A stretch of 11,459 bases of DNA. Origin: Marinobacter sp. (GTDB taxonomy: Bacteria; Pseudomonadota; Gammaproteobacteria; Pseudomonadales; Oleiphilaceae). Below are positions 1-5,145 of the stretch, piece after piece. The stretch covers positions 1-11,459 of the forward strand of contig JAEPMM010000068.1 of assembly GCA_017643965.1 (NCBI GenBank), given 5' to 3'. Made by a program: the position numbers and the translations under genes. The notes beneath the pieces were generated by a model that made no database searches, had not been told where the DNA came from, and saw only the letters and a list, made by a program, of their open reading frames with translations. The stretch's first letter is position 1. Each line of letters begins with the position of its first letter.

Positions 1-51
1 ATTACTTGGTTAACTTTTTAAAGAGCGTTTGAGCTGTTGCTCAATCAAGGT
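1..51 (-). promoter_or_regulatory. rRNA operon leader with boxB hairpin and boxA antiterminator
   Basis: Read on the minus strand, this is the start of an rRNA leader transcript. A perfect 6-bp stem, TTGAGC/GCTCAA, with a 4-nt loop (29-44) stands in the boxB position. It is followed directly by CGCTCTTTAAAA (16-27), which closely matches the rrn boxA consensus TGCTCTTTAACA. The boxB-then-boxA order is the one known from enterobacterial rrn leaders, where NusB/NusE and other Nus factors load on boxA and make RNA polymerase resist Rho termination. The likely transcription start is the A at about 51. The 16S gene itself is not in the window and should lie just left of base 1; that is inference. 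Confidence 0.87.
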
Positions 52-56
52 GGCGT

Positions 57-84
57 ATTCTACATCGTTCCGCCGCCTTGTCAA
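57..84 (-). promoter_or_regulatory. rrn promoter P2 (proximal)
   Basis: On the minus strand there is a perfect -35 TTGACA (79-84), a 16-bp spacer and a -10 TAGAAT (57-62). The discriminator ACGCCACC resembles that of E. coli rrn P1 promoters, a GC-rich type known to make open complexes unstable and sensitive to ppGpp/DksA. Upstream (about 87-118) the DNA is AT-rich, with A and T tracts like an UP element. The boxes and spacer length are the same as in P1. It drives the rRNA leader to the left. Growth-rate or stringent control is inferred from the discriminator and is not shown by the sequence. Confidence 0.88.
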
Positions 85-136
85 CCGTTTATCTGAAGAA
101 TTTCAAAACTCGTTTTCTTCAACACTTTCAAACAGT

Positions 137-179
137 TGCCCCTCGAATCCGGAGCCGCCTAACCGGCCTGCCCCTCGAA
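137..179. repeat. 11-bp direct repeat between rrn P1 and P2
   Basis: The sequence TGCCCCTCGAA occurs at 137-147 and again at 169-179. The two copies are in the same orientation and 32 bp apart, about three helical turns. Both lie inside the segment transcribed from P1 and upstream of P2. Function is unknown: the pair could be a protein-binding site on one face of the DNA, a leader RNA element, or chance. Confidence 0.6.
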
Positions 180-189
180 GGAGATGCGC

Positions 190-217
190 ATTCTACAGAC
201 CTGCCCGAAGGTGTCAA
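190..217 (-). promoter_or_regulatory. rrn promoter P1 (distal)
   Basis: On the minus strand: -35 TTGACA (212-217), a 16-bp spacer and -10 TAGAAT (190-195), followed by the GC-rich discriminator GCGCATC. An AT-rich stretch at about 220-243, with ATTTT and AAA tracts, sits where a UP element would bind the alpha C-terminal domains of RNA polymerase. It lies 133 bp upstream of P2, a tandem spacing similar to that in E. coli rrn operons. P1 begins only about 40 bp after the tyrS stop codon with no visible intrinsic terminator between, so tyrS transcripts may read into the rRNA operon. Confidence 0.87.
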
Positions 218-256
218 CGACCATTTCTGAAAATCTTCAAATTCACCCGATATCGG

Positions 257-1459
257 TCACGCAGTGACCAATACACGGGCAATCTTCTTCTTTCCGGCCT
301 GAATCACGCAGTCATCACCCTCAACAAAGGCGCGCTCGCCCTCAAACTGCTGACCATCCACAAACACCGCTCCCCGGCCGAGTACATCCCGGGCAGCAGC
401 ACCATTCTTGACCAGACCGGCCAGGCGCAGAACGGCAGCCATAGGAATCTCCGACTGCCCCTCGAGGGACACTTCCACCACCGGCACGTTTTCCGGAATC
501 TCACCAAGGGCAACGCGATTGCCGGCAGACTTGTGCGCAGACTTCGCCGCGTCGGCATCGTGGAAGCGCGTGATGATTTCCTCGGCCAGCAGTTTCTTGA
601 AGTCCTGGGGATTGGCTCCCGCCTCAACCTGCTGACGGAACTCGCTGACCTCTTCAAGAGGACGGAAGCTCAGCAGCTCGAAGTAGCGCCACAATAACTG
701 ATCCGGCATGGACAGCAGCTTGGTATACATCTCGCCGGGAGCGTCATTTACCCCAACGTAATTACCCAGCGACTTTGACATCTTCTGAACACCGTCCAGA
801 CCCTCCAGAATCGGCATGGTAAGAATTGCCTGCGGCGCCTGACCGTAATGCTTCTGCAGAATCCGACCCATCAACAGATTGAACTTCTGGTCAGTACCTC
901 CGAGTTCCACATCCGCTTCCAACGCAACCGAGTCGTAGCCCTGCACCAGCGGATAGAGGAACTCGTGAATCGCGATGGACTGCTCTGCCCGGTAGCGCTT
1001 GGTGAAGTCATCCCGCTCCAGCATTCGCGCCACCGTATACTGACCGGCCAGGCGAATCATGTCGGCGGCGGTCATTTTGCTCATCCACTCGGAATTGAAA
1101 ACCACCCGGGTCTTGGCGGGATCCAGAATCTTGAAGACCTGCTCTTTATAGCTGACCGCGTTATCGGCAACCTGCTGCTCGGTCAGCGGAGGACGAGTTG
1201 CGCTCTTGCCGGTGGGATCACCAATCATTCCGGTGAAGTCACCTATAAGGAAGATGACCTCGTGACCCAGATCCTGGAATTGCCGCAGCTTGTTGATAAG
1301 AACCGTGTGCCCGAGGTGAAGATCCGGCGCCGTGGGGTCGAAACCGGCCTTGATCCGGAGGGGACGCCCTTCCTTCAACTTTGCCACCAGGTCGTCTTCC
1401 GGAATCAACTCGTCAACGCCACGCTTGATAATGGCCAACGCCTCATCGATAGATGCCAT
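257..1459 (-). CDS. tyrS: Tyrosyl-tRNA synthetase
   Basis: This cytoplasmic class I aminoacyl-tRNA synthetase charges tRNA-Tyr with tyrosine using ATP. The 400-aa protein is of normal family length. The HIGH signature is HLGH at residues 48-51 and the second signature is a canonical KMSKS at 226-230. The latter marks the TyrZ-like bacterial subgroup rather than the E. coli TyrS type, which has KFGKT. The tyrosine-site region includes GGTDQKFN (187-194). A C-terminal S4-like RNA-binding domain spans about 337-398. The ATG at 1459 is preceded by a modest AGGGA Shine-Dalgarno. The gene points at the rRNA promoters about 40 bp past its stop, and its promoter lies in the divergent gap with the M23 gene. 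The symbol tyrZ would also fit. Confidence 0.97.
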   Translation of the reverse strand: MASIDEALAIIKRGVDELIPEDDLVAKLKEGRPLRIKAGFDPTAPDLHLGHTVLINKLRQFQDLGHEVIFLIGDFTGMIGDPTGKSATRPPLTEQQVADNAVSYKEQVFKILDPAKTRVVFNSEWMSKMTAADMIRLAGQYTVARMLERDDFTKRYRAEQSIAIHEFLYPLVQGYDSVALEADVELGGTDQKFNLLMGRILQKHYGQAPQAILTMPILEGLDGVQKMSKSLGNYVGVNDAPGEMYTKLLSMPDQLLWRYFELLSFRPLEEVSEFRQQVEAGANPQDFKKLLAEEIITRFHDADAAKSAHKSAGNRVALGEIPENVPVVEVSLEGQSEIPMAAVLRLAGLVKNGAAARDVLGRGAVFVDGQQFEGERAFVEGDDCVIQAGKKKIARVLVTA

Positions 1460-1540
1460 GAACTACTCGTCCCTAGGTTTATCCAAAAAGATTCTGACAG
1501 TTACAGACTTCAACAAAAGAAATCTGTGAGTTACCTGAAG

Positions 1541-1590
1541 CCTTGATACATTAGAGGCGCTCAGATTTTGTACAATGCCGAGCATCAAGG
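1541..1590 (-). promoter_or_regulatory. Structured 5' leader hairpin of tyrS
   Basis: In the predicted tyrS leader RNA, CCTTGAT (1584-1590) pairs perfectly with ATCAAGG (1541-1547). Directly inside, GCTCGG (1578-1583) pairs with CTGAGC (1559-1564) through five Watson-Crick pairs and one G-U. That makes 13 pairs with an 11-nt bulge on the 3' arm and a loop containing the palindrome TTGTACAA. Such structure in a synthetase leader could affect mRNA stability or translation. No T-box motif is visible, and any regulatory role is inference. Confidence 0.5.
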
Positions 1591-1597
1591 GCGACGT

Positions 1598-1606
1598 ATT
1601 ATAACA
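1598..1606 (-). promoter_or_regulatory. Extended -10 promoter of tyrS
   Basis: The minus strand reads TGTTATAAT, a perfect extended -10 (TGn plus TATAAT at 1598-1603). No good -35 is found at 16-18 bp, as is usual for this promoter type. The discriminator that follows, ACGTCGCCCTTGAT, resembles that of rrn P2 (ACGCCACCTTGAT). Transcription would start near 1590 and leave a leader of about 130 nt before the tyrS ATG. Confidence 0.65.
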
Positions 1607-1607
1607 A

Positions 1608-1615
1608 TGACGTCA
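1608..1615. promoter_or_regulatory. TGACGTCA palindrome in the tyrS promoter spacer
   Basis: A perfect 8-bp palindrome, TGACGTCA, lies 2 bp upstream of the extended -10 of tyrS, where a bound protein would touch RNA polymerase. No bacterial regulator can be named from this sequence alone. An 8-bp palindrome can arise by chance, so this is a possible operator only. Confidence 0.25.
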
Positions 1616-1672
1616 CCAGAAATCCGGCGGGTAACGCGGCAACCGTAATGTTTCGCGCTGTCCCGCATGCTT

Positions 1673-1700
1673 TTTATACGGTAATCTGTTGGACTATACT
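1673..1700 (+). promoter_or_regulatory. Candidate promoter of the M23 peptidase - anmK pair
   Basis: TTTATA (1673-1678), a 16-bp spacer and TATACT (1695-1700) form a plausible sigma-70 promoter reading toward the M23 gene, with a start near 1706. Just downstream, TTGAAC (1700-1705) and GTTCAA (1724-1729) form an inverted repeat, and GGTAG/CTACC (1720-1735) a smaller overlapping hairpin. These could be an operator or a leader structure. The -35 match is only fair. Confidence 0.45.
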
Positions 1701-1763
1701 TGAACAACAGCTTTAATTAGGTAGTTCAACCTACCGGAATGCCGATTAAAACGGGTATCACAC

Positions 1764-3158
1764 GTGCTGAAAACGCTTCCCAAAACACACATCACCATTG
1801 CCGCTGCTGCGACCGTGGTTGTGACCGCCGCCATTCTCATGAGCCCGAGCTCCGAGGTCGAGGCCAAGCGGATGTCCTATTCCCTGGATCTGAATGGCAA
1901 TGGCGTCCAGCAGGCCTCGCCCAAAGACACCCGCGCGCCCGCAGAGCCCGACGCCGACGTTGAGCGCGCCAGCGACGAGCGCTCCTCGCCGGTCACCACG
2001 CAGGATGAAACCGCTGATGTCGATGTAGCCGAAGACACCACGCCGGCTCTGCAATGGCAGGAGCACAAGATCAAGTCCGGGGATACTCTGTCATCCCTGT
2101 TCCGGGATGCCGGATTCAACGATGGCATCATGCTCAAGGTCATTCATGGCGAGGGCGAAGCGGATAAGCTCCAGCGCCTCTATGCGGGCGAGACCATTGC
2201 CTTTGCCACCGATAGCGAAGGCGACCTGCAGGCCATCGAGCTCAAGCGCAGCCTGCTCGAAAGCCTGAAAATCGCCAGAACAGAGGGCGGCTTCGAAGGT
2301 GAAACCGTCGTCAGAGAGCCGGAAGCACGCCCGGCCTTTGCCACCGGCATTATTGACGGATCTCTTTATGTGGCCGCTCGCGAGGCCGGCATGAGCGACC
2401 GACTGTCGATGGAACTGGCGGGCATTTTCGGTTGGGACATCGACTTTGTTTACGACGTTCGCAAGGGTGACCAGTTCGAAGTCATTTACGAAGAGCTTTA
2501 CCTGGACGGAGAAATGTTCGATACCGGGCGCATTCTGTCTGCCCGCTTTGTAAACCGGGGCAAGGAAAACATCGCGCTGCTGTACACCGACAGCAATGGC
2601 GACAGTGACTATTTCGCGCCGGATGGCGGCAGCATGCGCAAGGCGTTCCTGCGCACCCCCATCAATGCGCGGGTGTCATCACCGTTCAACAAGCAACGCC
2701 GGCACCCGGTACTGGATGTGGTCCGTCCCCATGAAGGTACTGACTACGCTGCACCTCCGGGCACACCTATCAAAGCTGCCGGTAACGGGCGCGTTCATTT
2801 TGCCGGATGGAAAGGCGGCTATGGCCGCACCGTCATCCTCTCCCACGGCGACAACATCACGACGCTCTATGCGCACATGAGCCGACTCGGCAAGGGCATC
2901 AAGAACGGCACGCGGGTGAAACAGGGTGAAACCATCGGCTATGTAGGCTCATCCGGCATGGTCACCGGGCCGCACCTGCACTATGAGTTCCACGTGAATG
3001 GCGTGGCGCGCAATTCACGGACCGTGGATTTGCCGGATGCGACGCCGGTGCCGAAATCCGAAATGGCCCGTTTCCGCCAGTTTGCCGATCAGCAGATTGC
3101 CCAGTTCGAAGTCTATCGCGACGGCACCCAGCAACTCGCTCTCGCCCGCGAAGACTGA
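1764..3158 (+). CDS. M23 family murein endopeptidase (MepM/OapA-like)
   Basis: A predicted zinc metallopeptidase that cuts peptide cross-links of peptidoglycan in the periplasm, allowing wall growth. The 464-aa protein begins with an uncleaved signal anchor (about residues 10-27), then an acidic low-complexity linker (about 50-95). A LysM/OapA-like wall-binding segment follows (about 99-150, with GDTLSSLF), then a middle Csd3-type domain (about 190-290). The C-terminal M23 domain spans about 315-425. Zinc ligands are visible: H323 and D327 in HEGTD, and H406 in HLH (404-406); H371 in YAHM is the usual additional catalytic His. The start is GTG at 1764, since no in-frame ATG precedes it and this start alone keeps the full signal anchor; the Shine-Dalgarno is weak. 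anmK starts 4 bp after the stop, so both are probably cotranscribed. The family resembles E. coli MepM; exact cross-link preference cannot be read from sequence. Confidence 0.92.
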   Translation: MLKTLPKTHITIAAAATVVVTAAILMSPSSEVEAKRMSYSLDLNGNGVQQASPKDTRAPAEPDADVERASDERSSPVTTQDETADVDVAEDTTPALQWQEHKIKSGDTLSSLFRDAGFNDGIMLKVIHGEGEADKLQRLYAGETIAFATDSEGDLQAIELKRSLLESLKIARTEGGFEGETVVREPEARPAFATGIIDGSLYVAAREAGMSDRLSMELAGIFGWDIDFVYDVRKGDQFEVIYEELYLDGEMFDTGRILSARFVNRGKENIALLYTDSNGDSDYFAPDGGSMRKAFLRTPINARVSSPFNKQRRHPVLDVVRPHEGTDYAAPPGTPIKAAGNGRVHFAGWKGGYGRTVILSHGDNITTLYAHMSRLGKGIKNGTRVKQGETIGYVGSSGMVTGPHLHYEFHVNGVARNSRTVDLPDATPVPKSEMARFRQFADQQIAQFEVYRDGTQQLALARED

Positions 3159-3162
3159 CTTC

Positions 3163-4260
3163 ATGGCAATGTGGCTTGGACTGATGTCGGGCACCAGCAT
3201 GGATGGCATTGATGCCGTGCTGGTGTCCTTCCCCGACAACCGCATCCTGATCCACGCCACTCACAGCACCCCCTACCCCGATGCCCTGCGTCAACGCCTG
3301 ATCCAGCTGTCCCAGAATCATGGCACGCCCGACGATATCGGGGAACTGGACCACTGCGTTGGCGATCTGTTCGCCCAGACGGCCAGCAAAGCCATCGAAA
3401 ATGCCGGCGCAGCGCCCACCGACGTGCTGGCGATTGGCAGCCACGGCCAGACCATTCGCCATCAGCCCCTCGGCACCGCGCCTTTCTCGATGCAGATTGG
3501 AGACCCCAACCTGATTGCAGAACGCACGGGCATTACCACCGTGGCAGACTTTCGCCGTCGTGACATGGCAGCGGGTGGGCAGGGCGCGCCGCTGGTGCCT
3601 GCCTTCCACAAGGCCTTCTTTGGCTCGGACACGGAAGACCGCTGCATCCTGAATCTCGGCGGCATCGCCAACATCAGCTGGCTGCCCGGAAACCCCCATG
3701 ACCGGGTTATCGGCTTCGATACCGGCCCGGCCAACGCGCTGATGGATGCCTGGTGCCAGCTGCATACAGGTCGCCCTTTCGATGACGATGGTCACTGGGC
3801 GCAAGAGGGTATCGTTCACCAGGCGTTATTGGGGGACATGCTGTCGGACGGTTATTTCTCCCGCCCCGCACCGAAAAGCACCGGCAAGGAAAAGTTCAAT
3901 CTGGAGTGGGCAAAAACCCTGGCGCACCGCCATCCGGAGGTGTCCGCGGAGGATGTTCAGCGGACATTGCTGGAGCTGACGGTGGTGTCCATTGCCCGGC
4001 AACTACCGCAATCACCGGAGATGACGATCTTCGCCTGTGGCGGCGGTACGCGCAACAGCTTCCTGATGCGCGAGCTGCGGCGAACCTGCAGCCCGCTGAC
4101 ACTGTCATCAACGGCGGATCTTGGCCTCGACCCGCAATGGGTCGAACCGGTCGCCTTCGCCTGGCTGGCAAAACAGACACTGGAAAGGCGCTCCGGCAAC
4201 CTGCCCGAGGTTACCGGCGCATCCGGGGAGAGGATTCTGGGCGCGGTCTATTTCGGCTGA
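3163..4260 (+). CDS. anmK: Anhydro-N-acetylmuramic acid kinase
   Basis: A cytoplasmic sugar kinase that opens the 1,6-anhydro ring of anhMurNAc and phosphorylates it to MurNAc-6-phosphate, a step in recycling peptidoglycan fragments. The 365-aa length is typical. The N-terminal phosphate-binding motif MSGTSMDG is at residues 8-15, DFRRRDMAAGGQGAPL at 129-144, NLGGIAN at 164-170, and GFDTGPANALMDAW at 184-197 with the likely catalytic Asp186. The adenosine-binding motif CGGG is at 292-295. Start is ATG 3163; a second ATG two codons on (3169) is an alternative, and no strong Shine-Dalgarno separates them. An upstream in-frame extension would overlap the M23 gene and is rejected. The pairing with a murein hydrolase fits its role. 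Its TGA stop directly abuts the erpA stop on the other strand. Confidence 0.96.
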   Translation: MAMWLGLMSGTSMDGIDAVLVSFPDNRILIHATHSTPYPDALRQRLIQLSQNHGTPDDIGELDHCVGDLFAQTASKAIENAGAAPTDVLAIGSHGQTIRHQPLGTAPFSMQIGDPNLIAERTGITTVADFRRRDMAAGGQGAPLVPAFHKAFFGSDTEDRCILNLGGIANISWLPGNPHDRVIGFDTGPANALMDAWCQLHTGRPFDDDGHWAQEGIVHQALLGDMLSDGYFSRPAPKSTGKEKFNLEWAKTLAHRHPEVSAEDVQRTLLELTVVSIARQLPQSPEMTIFACGGGTRNSFLMRELRRTCSPLTLSSTADLGLDPQWVEPVAFAWLAKQTLERRSGNLPEVTGASGERILGAVYFG

Positions 4261-4614
4261 TCAGATGGAGAACGAGCTGCCGCAGCCACAAGTGGAGCTG
4301 GCGTTCGGATTTTTCACCACGAACTGGGAACCCTGAAGCCCTTCGGTGTACTCCACCGTCGCGCCCACCAGGTATTGATAACTCATCGGATCGACCAGCA
4401 GGGTGACACCCTCTTTTTCGATGGCGGTGTCTTCTTCATCCTGACTTTCATCGAAGGAAAAGCCGTACTGGAACCCGGAACAGCCGCCGCCGGTCACAAA
4501 AACACGCAGCTTGAGATCAGAGTTGCCCTCTTCCTCAATCAATTCACGCACTTTCGCTACCGCGCTGTCGCTTAGGAACAGCGGTATGGCCATCTGCTGC
4601 TGAACTACACTCAA
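4261..4614 (-). CDS. erpA: Iron-sulfur cluster insertion protein ErpA (A-type carrier)
   Basis: A small cytoplasmic A-type carrier that passes Fe-S clusters to apo-proteins, for instance in isoprenoid synthesis and respiration. The 117-aa protein carries the three invariant cysteines, C45 in GGGCSGFQ and C109/C111 in the C-terminal CGCG motif. It ends in GSSFSI, exactly as E. coli ErpA does. The start is most likely TTG at 4614, because GGAGG lies 5 nt upstream. The first ATG, seven codons later (4593), has no such site. It has its own promoter and IscR operator just upstream, so it is probably expressed apart from the argC series although it lies 65 bp behind the bactofilin gene. Confidence 0.95.
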   Translation of the reverse strand: MSVVQQQMAIPLFLSDSAVAKVRELIEEEGNSDLKLRVFVTGGGCSGFQYGFSFDESQDEEDTAIEKEGVTLLVDPMSYQYLVGATVEYTEGLQGSQFVVKNPNASSTCGCGSSFSI

Positions 4615-4624
4615 GTCCGCCTCC
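4612..4624 (-). promoter_or_regulatory. Ribosome binding site and TTG start of erpA
   Basis: On the minus strand GGAGG (4620-4624) is followed by 5 nt and then TTG (4612-4614). This near-optimal spacing decides for the non-ATG start. A weak initiation codon may keep ErpA levels modest; that is inference. Confidence 0.75.
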
Positions 4625-4650
4625 GGGTTAATACAGGTGTGATGCCCGTG

Positions 4651-4679
4651 ATTATGGTATTCCTGACTAAAACAATCAA
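4651..4679 (-). promoter_or_regulatory. Promoter of erpA
   Basis: On the minus strand: -35 TTGATT (4674-4679), a 17-bp spacer and -10 CATAAT (4651-4656). The start would be near 4644, giving a leader of about 30 nt with a good Shine-Dalgarno. The -35 box lies inside the predicted IscR operator, so IscR binding would block RNA polymerase. Confidence 0.75.
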
Positions 4680-4683
4680 CTAT
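4659..4683 (-). promoter_or_regulatory. Type 1 IscR operator over the erpA promoter
   Basis: The 25-bp site has half-sites ATAGTTGATT (4674-4683) and TAGTCAGGAAT (4659-4669) around a T-rich centre. I count 23 of 25 positions agreeing with the published E. coli type 1 IscR motif as I remember it. The mismatches are a T for C in the left half and an A for T near the right end. Type 1 sites are bound by [2Fe-2S]-IscR, which represses; erpA is a known IscR target in E. coli. The site covers the -35 box and the left part of the spacer, and overlaps the bactofilin stop codon (4680-4682). Expected behaviour is repression when clusters are plentiful and derepression in iron limitation or oxidative stress. 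iscR itself is not in the window. Confidence 0.83.
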
Positions 4684-5144
4684 TCCGCACCGGTGACCGG
4701 GTCGGTCTCCTCGGCCGCCGCGGAATCGCGCACTGACGGTTCCTTTCGGGTGTCCTTGGTCAACAGCCCGATGGGCTCACGCTGGTGCACCAGGTTACCG
4801 TTAACCGAGGCACCCATCGCCATTTCGATCAGGTTGTAATACACGTTGCCGTTGATGGAGGCTTTCTCCGCCAGCTCCAGGTGAGCTGAGGCATAGACAT
4901 CACCGTGCACAGTGCCGTTGATAATCACGTGAGGCGCAACTATGTCCCCGGCAATCTCACCCACCTCGGATACGCGCAGCACCGCATCGCTGCCCTCTTC
5001 CGCAACCACCTTGCCCCGAACGCGGCCGTCAACATGAAGGCCACCGGAAAAGTGCACATCACCTTCAACGGTCGTGCGTGAGGATACCAGTGTGTCAAAG
5101 TGCCCGGTTGGGCGGCGCGGCTTCTGCTTTTTCTTTCCGAGCAT
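4680..5144 (-). CDS. Bactofilin (polymer-forming cytoskeletal protein)
   Basis: Bactofilins polymerise without nucleotide into filaments or patches under the inner membrane and place wall-modifying enzymes. The 154-aa protein has the usual plan. A short basic N-terminus (KKKQKPRRP, residues 4-12) may be a membrane-binding or regulatory tail. The core right-handed beta-helix spans about 16-122, with the repeated short-strand pattern VEGDVHFSGGLHVDGRV, INGTVHGDV and VNGNLV. A disordered acidic tail follows (about 130-154). The ATG at 5144 has GGAG about 8 nt upstream, inside the end of the preceding gene; only one base separates that stop codon from this start. The tight coupling suggests the two proteins act together. 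A murein hydrolase gene lies about 1.5 kb away, which fits bactofilin biology. Confidence 0.92.
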   Translation of the reverse strand: MLGKKKQKPRRPTGHFDTLVSSRTTVEGDVHFSGGLHVDGRVRGKVVAEEGSDAVLRVSEVGEIAGDIVAPHVIINGTVHGDVYASAHLELAEKASINGNVYYNLIEMAMGASVNGNLVHQREPIGLLTKDTRKEPSVRDSAAAEETDPVTGAE

Positions 5145-5145
5145 G

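Larger units (their letters stand above)
1460..1763. other. Divergent intergenic region tyrS / M23 peptidase
   Basis: This 304-bp gap holds the tyrS leader and promoter on the left (1460-1615) and the M23-gene promoter on the right (about 1673-1763). The middle (about 1616-1670) is GC-rich and I see no gene, RNA gene or repeat in it. No open reading frame here has a convincing ribosome binding site and start. Confidence 0.7.

Noticed and set aside
29..697. A 222-aa plus-strand open frame spanning the rrn leader and tyrS end
   Set aside because: The region is explained by rrn promoters, boxA/boxB and the tyrS C-terminus on the other strand.
848..1546. A 232-aa plus-strand open frame opposite tyrS
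   Set aside because: It is antisense to the conserved HIGH and KMSKS parts of tyrS, with no ribosome site or known domain.
1548..1575. TTGTAC, 16 bp, TAATGT as a second tyrS promoter on the minus strand
   Set aside because: It lies within the predicted leader hairpin and is weaker than the TGTTATAAT extended -10 upstream; it cannot be excluded.
2998..3162. N-terminal extension of anmK overlapping the M23 gene
   Set aside because: The family starts at the MSGTS motif, which the ATG at 3163 gives directly; the extension is out-of-frame M23 sequence.
2962..3819. A 285-aa open frame on the minus strand opposite anmK and the M23 end
   Set aside because: It crosses two certain genes and has no domain signature.
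4200..4320. Intrinsic terminator between anmK and erpA
   Set aside because: There is no intergenic space, and no GC-rich hairpin followed by a T-run was seen on either strand.
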